This document shows, piece by piece, positions 52,665 to 60,624 of a stretch of 64,000 bases of DNA. Made by a program: the position numbers and the translations under genes. The stretch's first letter is position 1. Every line of letters starts with the position of its first letter. The notes under the pieces were generated by a model. It searched no databases. It saw nothing but the letters and a program-made list of their open reading frames with translations, and had not been told where the DNA came from. Origin of the DNA: Faecalicatena_A orotica (GTDB lineage Bacteria > Bacillota > Clostridia > Lachnospirales > Lachnospiraceae); NCBI RefSeq assembly GCF_040545875.1, contig NZ_JBEPMR010000007.1; one strand, 5' to 3'.

Positions 52665-52911
52665 AGAGCACCTCCAATAAAAATTATTGTTGATGCCTTT
52701 AGTTTTGCGGAGAACCGCAAGGAGAAAGACAATCTGAAATGGTCCTTATAATTTTTTCTGTGGTTTTGAAATTCTGTTGTGTATTAACTACTATCAAACA
52801 TATTATGACACCGTCCTTTTTTTACTTAATAACTGTATTCATTGTTATATTCGTACAAGTTTGTATTTAGAAGAAAAAAGACCTGAAAATTTGTATTTCG
52901 TCATAATGCAC
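52665..52911. other. AT-rich intergenic region of the element
   Basis: About 250 bases without a supported gene. A small hairpin TGCGG-AGAA-CCGCA lies near 52705-52719. The region probably holds the promoter of the recombinase unit; no strong consensus was found. Confidence 0.4.
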
Positions 52912-52950
52912 AAAAAACCACTTTGAAACGAATCTCAAAGTGGTTTTTTG
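52912..52950. terminator. bidirectional terminator in the element
   Basis: A 14- to 15-bp stem (52912-52926 with 52934-52948, AACCACTTTGA arm) with A and T runs. It ends the MNT/HEPN transcript on the minus strand. Confidence 0.85.
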
Positions 52951-53007
52951 TTGATAATCATCAAATATGTTATTCTTAAATCTGAGTAATATAACACCAA
53001 ATATATT

Positions 53008-53403
53008 TTACAAATAATCCTTATATTTGCTTAGTATGCTCTCCCTTATTGACACAAATACCGGAATATATTCCTTCAGGATTCTTGCCGCCAGTTCTTT
53101 TGCCATATTTCCATTATATACATGGCTTGTATCATTTCTGTCTTTCAGCATATGAAGCCAAATAGTTTCATCCATAAAATCAAATATGCGATAGGCTTCT
53201 TTAATAATATCTCTCGGTGAGCCTGTCTTTCCAATTGAACTGCCTTCATATAGAACTAATTCCTTCAACACTTTCCATCCAAGTTCAAATTGAACGGAAA
53301 ACTTATCTATAATACCTGAAACAATAAATTCATTCTGAATATCTTCTTTATATGCTTTCTCCAAAACAGCCAAATTGCTACAATAATTATCGAATTTTCT
53401 CAT
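53008..53403 (-). CDS. HEPN-type nucleotidyltransferase substrate-binding protein (HI0074 family)
   Basis: A 131-residue all-helical protein of the HI0074/HEPN family: MRKFDNYCSNLAVLEKA, FSVQFELGWKVLKELVLYEG and SPRDIIKEAYRIFD, then the late motif MLKDRNDTSHVYN with an R-N-x-x-x-H-type element that is catalytic in HEPN RNases. It overlaps the upstream MNT gene by 17 bases. Such pairs act as type VII-like toxin-antitoxin systems in which the MNT partner AMPylates the HEPN toxin. The start at 53403 matches the family's usual N terminus. Confidence 0.85.
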   Translation of the reverse strand: MRKFDNYCSNLAVLEKAYKEDIQNEFIVSGIIDKFSVQFELGWKVLKELVLYEGSSIGKTGSPRDIIKEAYRIFDFMDETIWLHMLKDRNDTSHVYNGNMAKELAARILKEYIPVFVSIRESILSKYKDYL

Positions 53404-53686
53404 ATAATGTAATTCCATCCTTTCTGATATTTTTCAATAATTCTTCATCTGCTTTTGACATATCTACAATGTCATATTGCAACAAGGTATCTGTTTTCTC
53501 ATCCACATCCAATGCAAAGTCCACGATATTCTTCCCCTCTACCGCTAAATCAATATCACTTTTTTTCAGATAATCCCCTCTGGCTCTCGAGCCAAACAAT
53601 ATAACCCGTGAAAGATCATAAAACTTTGCTAAATCTATAATTTCTTCTAAAACTTGCTTGCGTATTCCTGTTTTTTCTGAACACAT
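53387..53686 (-). CDS. MNT-type minimal nucleotidyltransferase
   Basis: A 99-residue protein with the nucleotidyltransferase signature VILFGSRARGDYLKKSDIDLAV (quoted by its ends VILFGSRARGD and SDIDLAV) near 28-48, where GS and the D-x-D are catalytic. It precedes and overlaps the HEPN gene. Known MNT/HEPN pairs are toxin-antitoxin modules with plasmid-maintenance or anti-phage roles; here it may stabilise the element. Confidence 0.88.
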   Translation of the reverse strand: MCSEKTGIRKQVLEEIIDLAKFYDLSRVILFGSRARGDYLKKSDIDLAVEGKNIVDFALDVDEKTDTLLQYDIVDMSKADEELLKNIRKDGITLYEKIR

Positions 53687-53754
53687 AACATTTCCAATCT
53701 ATCTGTTTTTTACTATTATACACAAAAGAACCTCTAAATTCAACAAGCGTCACT

Positions 53755-54345
53755 TTAAACATCCTCTACCATGCTTAAATATTTGTAAATCGTAGGATAG
53801 GAAAGAGAACATAGCCGTGAGAAATCTTTTTTATTGATTTCACCTTTTTTGTATTTGGGGTAATGCTTATAGAAAACACTTGGAATATTGTCTACAGTAG
53901 TAACCGGTCTGCCAATAATCTTTCCTTTAGATTTTGCATTTTCCATTCCGCTTTTCACCCTCTGACTTATCATATTCCTTTCAAGTTCAGCAAATACTCC
54001 CATCATTTTCAACATTCCCTCTGTCATGGGGTCAAGTTCCTTACTGCAATCAACTACGAAACTCCCTATAATTAATTTAATCTGTTTATCTTTTGCAAGT
54101 TCTATAATATCACAAAGTTGTTTTGTACTACGGGTTATACGACTGACCTCTGTGGTAAGAATAGTATCACCGTGTTTCACTACATTTAATAACTTAAAGA
54201 GTTCCGCCCGGTTCGTCTTTGTTCCGCTTTCATACTCCAAATATATAGTTTCCTCTGTAGCACCTAATTGTTTTAATTCCCTAACCTGTCGTTGGATATC
54301 CTGTAATTCCTCATTTGTTGAACATCTGGCATAACCGTAAATCAT
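53755..54345 (-). CDS. serine recombinase of the resolvase/invertase family
   Basis: A 196-residue small serine recombinase. The catalytic domain (1-140) has Ser9 in YARCSTNEELQ, TTEVSRITRSTKQL near 65 with the conserved Arg residues, and AELERNMISQRVKSGMENAKSKG near 118 (quoted by start AELERNMISQR). A short helix-turn-helix ends the protein (about 150-196). GAGGTGG precedes the ATG. It is of resolvase/Hin size and could serve multimer resolution or a local inversion; no inverted recombination-site pair was noticed nearby. Confidence 0.9.
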   Translation of the reverse strand: MIYGYARCSTNEELQDIQRQVRELKQLGATEETIYLEYESGTKTNRAELFKLLNVVKHGDTILTTEVSRITRSTKQLCDIIELAKDKQIKLIIGSFVVDCSKELDPMTEGMLKMMGVFAELERNMISQRVKSGMENAKSKGKIIGRPVTTVDNIPSVFYKHYPKYKKGEINKKDFSRLCSLSYPTIYKYLSMVEDV

Positions 54346-54434
54346 TTTACCACCTCATCTTTAGTTAATGTTTACGTATTATAAGATATAAACGAAAAGG
54401 GGTCAACTGTTTCTTTTATATATAGGGGATAAAA

Positions 54435-54466
54435 AACAACCGCAATCGGATATGATTACGGTTGTT
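54435..54466 (-). terminator. terminator of the glycosylase-LRR operon
   Basis: A 13-bp stem with one mismatch (54435-54447 with 54454-54466, AACAACCG arm) continues on the minus strand as TTTTTTATCC (54427-54436). It closes the operon that starts at the 58142-58170 promoter. Confidence 0.8.
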
Positions 54467-54589
54467 CTGGATTCTTAAGAAATATAAACAAAAAGAGATG
54501 TTTATTTTTATAGCAGAAAGATTTCTTGTAATAATTATGTTTGTTGAATTATCTGCAAAATTCAAATAGTCTATAATAACTACTTTTTG

Positions 54590-54976
54590 TTATGTGAGAG
54601 ATACTCTTTGAAAATCAATATTACATCCATTGAGACCAAATGCAGATTTTATTGCCTTTCTCGCTATCAGATTATTATAGATAGTTTCACTGCAAATAAT
54701 ATAAAAGCATTGTGTTCTTAGATCATAGACAACACTTCCATGTTCATATACATCATATCCAAGAGCATAAACATGTTTTTGTTCTTCCTCATTTTCTATA
54801 TAATCTTCTACAACTTTTCTCCACAGGGTCATATGATTGTCAGACATGCTGAATTGACGGTATGAACCATTTAATACAGCGTCATTCAAAGAACAATATA
54901 TTCCCCATACCTGCCCATTGTCCGTATACCACCAGTTTCCAACACAGGGGGAAAACATTTTTACATTACTCTTCAT
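54590..54976 (-). CDS. 128-residue unknown protein, last gene of the glycosylase-LRR operon
   Basis: Not recognised. It starts MKSNVKMFSPCVGNWWYTDNG and contains WGIYCSLNDAVLNGSYRQFS, an acidic ENEEEQKHVYALGYDVYEHG stretch and YDLRTQCFYIICSETIYNNL near the end. No signal peptide or membrane helix. Its ATG overlaps the end of the LRR gene by 11 bases, which implies a functional link, for example as partner, effector or immunity protein of the LRR protein. Confidence 0.65.
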   Translation of the reverse strand: MKSNVKMFSPCVGNWWYTDNGQVWGIYCSLNDAVLNGSYRQFSMSDNHMTLWRKVVEDYIENEEEQKHVYALGYDVYEHGSVVYDLRTQCFYIICSETIYNNLIARKAIKSAFGLNGCNIDFQRVSLT

Positions 54977-56486
54977 TTTTACACTCCCTTATAACTAATT
55001 GTGTACCGGAACAGTCTAACTGTTTTAAAGAAGTACTCTTACTGACATCTAGTTCTTTTAGTTTTGTATTATTACATTTTAAACATTCCAAAGAAGTATT
55101 TTTGCTGATATCTAGCTCTGCAATTTCTGTCCAGGAACAATATAACTGTTTTAAAGAAGTATTCTTGCTAACATTTAGCTCTGTGATTTTTGTATCACCA
55201 CAGTCTAGACATTCCAAAGAAGTATTCCTACTGTTATCTAGTTCTTTTAGTTTTGTATGATTACAGTCTAAACATTCCAAAGAAGTATTTTTGCTGATAT
55301 CTAGCTCTGCAATTTCTGTCCAGGAACAGTCTAGCCATTCCAAAGAAGTATTTTGACTGACATCTAGCTCTGTGATTTTTGTATCATCACAGTATAAATT
55401 TTTCAAAGATATATTTCTGCTGACATCTAACTCTGTAATTTTCGTATTGGAACACTGTAACCTTTTTAAAGAAGTATTTCTACTGACATCTAGCTCTGCA
55501 ATTTGTGTCCAGGAACAGTCTAACTGTTTTAAAGAAGTATTCTTGCTAACATCCAATTCTGTTATATTTGTATCACCACATTTTAAAAATCCCAGAAAAT
55601 TATTCCTACGAATATTTAACTCTGCAATTTCAGTTTCTGGACAGTATAACTCTACCAAAGATATATTTCTGCTGACATCCAATGCTATGATTTTTGTACC
55701 ACTACAGTTTAGGACTTCCAAAGAAGTATTTTTGCTGACATCTAGCTCTGCAATTTGTGTCCGAGAACAGTCTAGCCATTTCAAAGAAGTATTTTGACTG
55801 ACATCTAGCTCTGTGATTTTTGTATCATCACAGTGTAAATTTTTCAAAGATATATTTCTGCTGACATCTAACTCTGTAATTTCTGTATTAGCACAGTTTA
55901 AATTTTCCAAAATAGTATTTTTGCTAACGTCCAGTTCTGAAATTGCTGTGTTAGAACATTCTAAACATTTTAAAAAAATATTTCGGCTAATATCCAACTC
56001 TGCAATTTCTGTATAGAAACAGCCTAAATATTCCAAAGAAGTATTCCTGCTGACATCTAACTTTTTAATTCCGGTTAGAAAACAGCGTAACACTTTTAAA
56101 GATATATTCTCCCTAATATCCAATTCTACTATTTGTGTTTCTGAACAATCTAAATATTCCAAAGAAGTATTCCTGCTGACATCCAATCGTGCAACTTTAG
56201 TTCTGGCACATTTTAAAGTTGTCAGAGCAGGAAAATACTCGATTCCATCCAAACTAGTAATCTGGTAATTATCTTTAACATTAAATTCCGTTATTGAATT
56301 GATTTCATCTTGTGTCAAAACACCGTTATTATCTTTGTCAAAGTTTGTGGTTATATAGTCTCTGAATATTTTGTCTGGAAAATTTTTTGCATTAATTTCA
56401 ACGTCACCTTTTGTCAAGGTACTGACATTATTCTCAACAATAAAACTTTTTATCTCTTCTTTTCTTCCCTTAGTTAATTCACTCAA
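54966..56486 (-). CDS. leucine-rich repeat protein with 19 21-residue repeats
   Basis: A protein of about 506 residues. After an N-terminal helical part comes NFPDKIFRDYITTNFD and an EF-hand-like loop DKDNNGVLTQDE (about 50-62), as in clostridial surface LRR proteins. Then 19 near-identical 21-residue units follow the pattern LDVSxNTSLxxLxCxxTxIxE, each with one Cys at the same place. No signal peptide is seen, so it is probably cytoplasmic. TTG at 56486 is chosen (GGAGG nine bases upstream); GTG at 56492 is possible. The repeats are highly alike at DNA level (63-bp units), and units 5-8 resemble 12-15, indicating internal duplication. It is in an operon with the glycosylase-like gene. Confidence 0.8.
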   Translation of the reverse strand: MSELTKGRKEEIKSFIVENNVSTLTKGDVEINAKNFPDKIFRDYITTNFDKDNNGVLTQDEINSITEFNVKDNYQITSLDGIEYFPALTTLKCARTKVARLDVSRNTSLEYLDCSETQIVELDIRENISLKVLRCFLTGIKKLDVSRNTSLEYLGCFYTEIAELDISRNIFLKCLECSNTAISELDVSKNTILENLNCANTEITELDVSRNISLKNLHCDDTKITELDVSQNTSLKWLDCSRTQIAELDVSKNTSLEVLNCSGTKIIALDVSRNISLVELYCPETEIAELNIRRNNFLGFLKCGDTNITELDVSKNTSLKQLDCSWTQIAELDVSRNTSLKRLQCSNTKITELDVSRNISLKNLYCDDTKITELDVSQNTSLEWLDCSWTEIAELDISKNTSLECLDCNHTKLKELDNSRNTSLECLDCGDTKITELNVSKNTSLKQLYCSWTEIAELDISKNTSLECLKCNNTKLKELDVSKSTSLKQLDCSGTQLVIRECKNEE

Positions 56487-56508
56487 TATCACATACCTCC
56501 TATTTATT

Positions 56509-57225
56509 TCAAGCTTGCGACACTTCTATAAAAGACTTGAAAGCCCAATCCAGAGAATCACAATAGTTTTGATTTATGGGGACTTCTTTCAATTTGTTTC
56601 TTACAGCATATTGAAATTCTATATACTCTGGATATTCCCAATATTCAAATGGCTGTGTTTTCCCCGGACAGAACCAATCCATCTGATAACTATACGCCTT
56701 ATCATGTTTTAACGGCGCATATTTCAGATTTAAGCCATGCTGAAATCTATTTTTATATCTGGTTGTAGCCGCTTCTAACAAATATTGCTCTACCGGAACA
56801 TGAAAATATTTTCTAGCATTCTTAATATGTAGATAATCTGCTTCAAGATTAGAAGAAATAACAACTAAATTCATCAATGTTAGATTCAGCCATCTTTGCG
56901 CTATTCCATACGATTGTCCACCCACTCCACTATATATGTTAATGATTGCTTCACATATTTCATTATGTTTTCTGTCAAATAACTCTTGATTTTCATCCTC
57001 ATTTACGATTTCTTCTATTAATCTTGGAATCATATTAGCCAGTAACTTCTCAACTTCAAACTCAAACGTTCGTCTGTCATCTACAGATATATTTTTCTCG
57101 AATGAAACCCTTCTGCAAAATTCCAGATAAGATTTTTTCGCAGCCCTTACTATGATCTCTGAACAGGTAGCATTTTCTTTTATGCCGTAATGAGAGTATA
57201 ATAAATATTTATTTTCAACCATCAT
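56509..57225 (-). CDS. 238-residue unknown protein paired with the glycosylase-like gene
   Basis: Not recognised as a named family. It appears mostly helical, beginning MMVENKYLLYSHYGIKENAT. A conserved-looking core is GVGGQSYGIAQRWLNLTLMN near 100-120, followed by NARKYFHVPVEQYLLEAAT and several aromatic residues (MDWFCPGK, FEYWEYPEYIEF). No signal peptide or catalytic motif is evident. It starts nine bases after the glycosylase-like gene, with AAGGGGG before the ATG, so the two are almost certainly co-translated and may form a complex. Confidence 0.65.
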   Translation of the reverse strand: MMVENKYLLYSHYGIKENATCSEIIVRAAKKSYLEFCRRVSFEKNISVDDRRTFEFEVEKLLANMIPRLIEEIVNEDENQELFDRKHNEICEAIINIYSGVGGQSYGIAQRWLNLTLMNLVVISSNLEADYLHIKNARKYFHVPVEQYLLEAATTRYKNRFQHGLNLKYAPLKHDKAYSYQMDWFCPGKTQPFEYWEYPEYIEFQYAVRNKLKEVPINQNYCDSLDWAFKSFIEVSQA

Positions 57226-57234
57226 AATCCCCCT

Positions 57235-58089
57235 TTATTTTTCAACATGTTTTCTACAAATCTGTCTGGCAACGCATATACTACACTTGGGGTTAATTAC
57301 TGTACATACTTCCCCATAACCTTTTGAGCAGTAAGACCATAGAATATAATCAACCTCTGCCACAGATTTTCCTAATTCATCTGCAATATCTTTGACTATA
57401 TCAAAGGTTTGAAATAATGGAACTATTTCATGTTCTGAACAAGCTAGTACATTACTTCCTAAAATTCTTCGGATATGCCTGTCAGGTTTTGCCATGTCAT
57501 AACCTACATTACGCAAATATTCAGCGTTTAAGGCTTCTCCCATTTCTACCATTTTATTCACACTGTCGGAATCGGAAAGTGTTTTTATCAATGTTTTGTA
57601 TGAACTGTCTTTATCAATAAATCTTTGATAAAAACCGTCAATACTATCGTATTCTTTTTCTAACTGCATTAACTTCTCAATGTTTGTATGTATCAATCCG
57701 TTCATTTGCTTTTTTGTACTCTGACTTGCACAGTGAAGATGCTTTACTTTATCACTTAATTCTTCTGGAGAACATTCCAATAGTATCTGAGGATTATATT
57801 GATGAAAGATTTCATCTATTGTTTCTATTTTTCCGGTCAATATATCAATACTATTTTCAACCCGTTCCCATGCAATCCCTGAACTTAACATTGCATACAC
57901 CATCCCTCGGATGTGGTCGCTAATGGAAAATCCCTCTTTTCTATCTCGCCTATCTTTTTGGTGTTTAATATACGTATTTTCCCACAATTTTTTCTCTTGA
58001 ATCTGACCATCCTTTATTAATAGATTTGTTCGTAACTGAATATCCATTTGTTCGACTATTTTGCTAATATTCTCTATGTATGCTCTCAT
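57235..58089 (-). CDS. EndoIII/HhH-GPD-type DNA glycosylase homologue with Fe-S cluster motif
   Basis: A 284-residue protein. The C terminus has four cysteines spaced exactly C-x6-C-x2-C-x5-C (262, 269, 272, 278), the [4Fe-4S] signature of endonuclease III and MutY. Upstream, YLRNVGYDMAKPDRHIRRIL aligns with the helix-hairpin-helix/Asp element; Asp203 fits the catalytic Asp, while the lyase Lys of EndoIII is absent, suggesting a monofunctional or divergent enzyme. The N-terminal 150 residues have no recognised match. It is the first gene of an XRE-controlled operon. It could remove modified bases from invading DNA; that is inference. Confidence 0.7.
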   Translation of the reverse strand: MRAYIENISKIVEQMDIQLRTNLLIKDGQIQEKKLWENTYIKHQKDRRDRKEGFSISDHIRGMVYAMLSSGIAWERVENSIDILTGKIETIDEIFHQYNPQILLECSPEELSDKVKHLHCASQSTKKQMNGLIHTNIEKLMQLEKEYDSIDGFYQRFIDKDSSYKTLIKTLSDSDSVNKMVEMGEALNAEYLRNVGYDMAKPDRHIRRILGSNVLACSEHEIVPLFQTFDIVKDIADELGKSVAEVDYILWSYCSKGYGEVCTVINPKCSICVARQICRKHVEK

Positions 58090-58141
58090 TGTGATTTCCT
58101 CTCTTTTGTATGATTTTTAAAAAGTAAGATATGTTAATTAT

Positions 58142-58184
58142 ATTCTATAACTCGTATAGTAGTTTGTCAACTCGTATAGTAGTT
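58142..58184. promoter_or_regulatory. promoter and tandem operator between the glycosylase operon and the XRE gene
   Basis: Minus-strand TTGACA (58165-58170), 17-base spacer and TAGAAT (58142-58147) form the operon promoter. AACTCGTATAGTAGTT occurs twice, at 58149-58164 and 58169-58184, 20 bases apart. One copy covers the spacer, the other adjoins the -35. This is the likely binding site of the divergently encoded XRE regulator. Confidence 0.75.
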
Positions 58185-58242
58185 ACTAGGGAAATTACAA
58201 TACCTATCAATTAAAATGTGAGAGAGATAGGAGGTAAATGAC

Positions 58243-58587
58243 ATGAGTTTTGGCAATAACTTACGTACTTTGATTGAAGAACGGAATATGACGCAAAAAG
58301 AATTGGCTACATATTTAAACATAGCTCCGTCTACAATGGGAAGTTACGTTCAGAATACACGTGAACCAGATTTTTCTACTTTAAAACTATTAGCAGAGTA
58401 TTTCGATGTTTCTATTGATTATCTGTTAGATCACTGTACGAAAAAAACTAATACACATCAAGAAAGTGAATTACTGCGGATTTTTCGTTCTTTAACAGAA
58501 GAACAGAAGTACATTTGTATTGAACAATGCAAAGTCTTTGTACGGATAAATCATCAGGAAAAAGAAATACAAAAAATATCATCATAG
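58243..58587 (+). CDS. XRE-family (Cro/CI-type) transcriptional regulator
   Basis: A 114-residue protein. The helix-turn-helix domain (about 5-62) reads LRTLIEERNMTQKELATYLNIAPSTMGSYV (quoted by its ends LRTLIEERN and APSTMGSYV), then REPDFSTLKLLAEYFDVSIDYLL, typical of SinR/Xre-type repressors. A short helical C terminus follows. GGAGG lies about eight bases before the ATG. It is divergent from the glycosylase-LRR operon and probably represses it through the tandem operator; release could be part of a phage- or damage-triggered response. Confidence 0.9.
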   Translation: MSFGNNLRTLIEERNMTQKELATYLNIAPSTMGSYVQNTREPDFSTLKLLAEYFDVSIDYLLDHCTKKTNTHQESELLRIFRSLTEEQKYICIEQCKVFVRINHQEKEIQKISS

Positions 58588-59070
58588 TAGATTTTCACAA
58601 ACGAAATATATAGGTTGATAATTATACATTGTTTTATAGATAAACACCCATCAAAATCTAGAAATCCCTATAAAAACCTTGTATATATGCAGAGCCATTC
58701 TAAGACTGTTTTCATTTTGTTCAGCGTAAGTATTCTGAAACTGTCAGATTACCATGTAGAACAAAGGACATCTAACCTAGATGAAAAGAACATTACTTGT
58801 GTGGAGAATTACCAAGGTAATAGCATAACAGGGTTAAAAAGGAGATTACGCCTAAGAGAAAGGGATATCTACTATGAAACAATTACTAACTGAAATCAAC
58901 ACCTAATATTATTAGATATATATTAATACTCGCTAATACTATGTGTAAAGGTAGTGAACATATGGGAACAAAGAATGATAAGTCCTGAATTGGTAAAAAG
59001 AATACCGAAAGAAATGTGATTTGAGCCAGAAGGAACTTACGTATTCTTTACATCAAAAACACTACAAGAA
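58588..59070. other. gap with gene remnants or unknown non-coding sequence
   Basis: About 480 bases without a convincing gene. A 10-codon frame (MKQLLTEIN) starts near 58874 after a weak AAAGGGAT, and a stretch reading DLSQKELTYSLHQKHYKK near 59017-59070 looks like a fragment of another XRE helix-turn-helix. It may be decay debris or house a non-coding RNA of the reverse transcriptase module. Confidence 0.35.
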
Positions 59071-59111
59071 ACAGCCGTTGAAATCGTAATGCTTTCGATT
59101 TTAACGGCTGT
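59071..59111. terminator. terminator after the reverse transcriptase module
   Basis: A 16-bp stem with one mismatch (59071-59086 with 59096-59111, ACAGCCGTT arm), followed on the minus strand by TTTCTTG. It lies just past the small partner gene. Confidence 0.7.
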
Positions 59112-59118
59112 TAAATCT

Positions 59119-59358
59119 CTATTTAGGGGAGCAAAGATCATATATTGCTTTAATAAGTTCATCATACCCTGAGACCAATGAATGTTCAAATATCCTTAGT
59201 GATGGAACTTCTTCAATTGCTAGTATCACTTCCATAAAATAGTTTTGTGCTTCTAAAATATCACCAAGTACTTCATCCTTGTATCTCCAGAATTCGATGG
59301 AATCCCTGAAATCTCTTTCTTCGACTCTTGCATTATTTTTTTTCATTATTTTTGACAT
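59119..59358 (-). CDS. 79-residue helical protein downstream of the reverse transcriptase
   Basis: Not recognised. It starts MSKIMKKNNARVEERDFRDS and continues with a mostly helical, acidic sequence including EVLGDILEAQNYFMEVILAIEEVPSLRIFEHSL (quoted only by LGDILEAQNYF and PSLRIFEHSL). GGGGGA precedes the ATG. It follows the reverse transcriptase by 15 bases and is then closed by a terminator, so the two form a compact unit. It is smaller than the Avd proteins of diversity-generating retroelements. Confidence 0.6.
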   Translation of the reverse strand: MSKIMKKNNARVEERDFRDSIEFWRYKDEVLGDILEAQNYFMEVILAIEEVPSLRIFEHSLVSGYDELIKAIYDLCSPK

Positions 59359-59373
59359 TATTATGTCCCCCTT

Positions 59374-60624
59374 TTATTTTTTAAAAAGTTTTTTTATAAA
59401 TTCTGCAATGCGGTTATCTCCTGTTGATTTGTTTACTTGAGAAACAAGTTCATATTTTACATCACGAAGAGATTGTGTAGTTACTATATCTGCATAATAA
59501 TTTAACCACCCCCTTATGACCAATTTTAAGGAATTACATAACTTCCACAGTATTTCATCAGGTATCTTATCAAAATATACCTTTGATACAGCAGACAAAA
59601 TACAGTCCACTTTACTCATTAGAGAAGTTACACTTTTCCTTGCTGGTACACAGACTACTACTTTATTTTCTCGGTATATCTCAAATCCGAGAAAAATGAT
59701 TCCATTTTCCACATGGGAAACCATAGTTTTCTCCTGTGAGAGTTGTAAACCACGCTCCAACAAGAAATGCTCAATCACAGCGACAACCGATTGTACCAAA
59801 ATTTTTTGGCTATCAGCAACGATGACAATATCATCAGCATATCGAATCATATATAGAGAACTGCCAAAGTGGTCATCAAGGCAAATTTCCAACCCATCAA
59901 GAACCATATTACAAATGACATTAGATATACTCCCACCTTGCGGGACTCCTTTTTCAGTCGGATGATATACCGAATGGCTCATATATCCACATTTCAGAAA
60001 TTTAAGTAATATTTCTTTATCCATAGGGATATGTTTCATCACCCATTCATGGCTTATATTATCAAAACATGATTTAATATCTGTTTTCATAACCCATTTA
60101 AGATATGGAAAGTTCAATAGTATATCAATATATCTTACAACTGCATCTTTAGCAGAACGATTCAGACGAAAGCCATAGGAATCCATATCACCTGTAAACT
60201 CTGCGATTGGTTCCAATACAAACTTATATAAAGTCTGCATAGCTCTGTCCTTCATCGTAGGTATACTTAGAGGTCGCATATCTCCATTGGACTTCGGTAT
60301 GAATATCCGTTTCAATGGCATAGCCTTATAACCCCTACGGGATAAATTGTATATTGCATCAAATTTCTCCTCAGGAGTAATCCATACAACATTATCAATT
60401 CCGGCAGTGTATCTGCCTCTATTAGAAGTAACTATTTTCACCGCTAAGGCTTTAGCATAAAACGAATGTATTATCATATTCTGCAACAATGCAACTTTAT
60501 CAAAATCATCGTTCCCAAAAGCCACAGCAATACGCTTTTGCAGCTTTTTAACCTTTTGCTCTGCCATTTTGAAGTTAATATCTTCCCAACGACTAGCTTT
60601 GTCAGGAGTAGTATACATTTTCAT
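59374..60624 (-). CDS. group II intron-like reverse transcriptase, stand-alone
   Basis: A 416-residue reverse transcriptase. The N-terminal RT0-type region (12-75: EDINFKMAEQKVKKLQKRIA, VTSNRGRYTAGID) matches intron proteins. Palm motifs include IPKSNGDMRPLSIPTMKDRAMQ near 109, Asp182 in KTDIKSCFDNI, GVPQGGSISN near 226 and RYADD at 261-265. A short maturase-like thumb ends with VIRGWLNYYADI; no HNH endonuclease follows. QGGS argues against a diversity-generating retroelement enzyme and no retron signature was seen. No domain V or 5' intron boundary was recognised nearby. It may be a domesticated or defence-type enzyme, or the remnant of an intron. Confidence 0.85.
   Translation of the reverse strand: MKMYTTPDKASRWEDINFKMAEQKVKKLQKRIAVAFGNDDFDKVALLQNMIIHSFYAKALAVKIVTSNRGRYTAGIDNVVWITPEEKFDAIYNLSRRGYKAMPLKRIFIPKSNGDMRPLSIPTMKDRAMQTLYKFVLEPIAEFTGDMDSYGFRLNRSAKDAVVRYIDILLNFPYLKWVMKTDIKSCFDNISHEWVMKHIPMDKEILLKFLKCGYMSHSVYHPTEKGVPQGGSISNVICNMVLDGLEICLDDHFGSSLYMIRYADDIVIVADSQKILVQSVVAVIEHFLLERGLQLSQEKTMVSHVENGIIFLGFEIYRENKVVVCVPARKSVTSLMSKVDCILSAVSKVYFDKIPDEILWKLCNSLKLVIRGWLNYYADIVTTQSLRDVKYELVSQVNKSTGDNRIAEFIKKLFKK

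Noticed and set aside
54966..56486. Regularly spaced similar sequences, possible CRISPR array
   Set aside because: The 63-bp units are contiguous and in frame, encoding leucine-rich repeats; no invariant repeat/variable spacer pattern.
58615..58893. 92-codon plus-strand frame after the XRE gene
   Set aside because: No ribosome binding site, no ATG start in a good context and low-complexity composition; more likely decayed or non-coding sequence.
54966..60624. Diversity-generating retroelement with the LRR gene as target
   Set aside because: The enzyme has QGGS rather than the IGxxxSQ-type motif, no template repeat matching the LRR gene end was seen, and the small partner is much shorter than Avd.
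59374..60624. Retron reverse transcriptase
   Set aside because: The RT0-type N terminus and the IRGWxNYY thumb are of group II type, and no msr/msd-like inverted repeats were recognised upstream.
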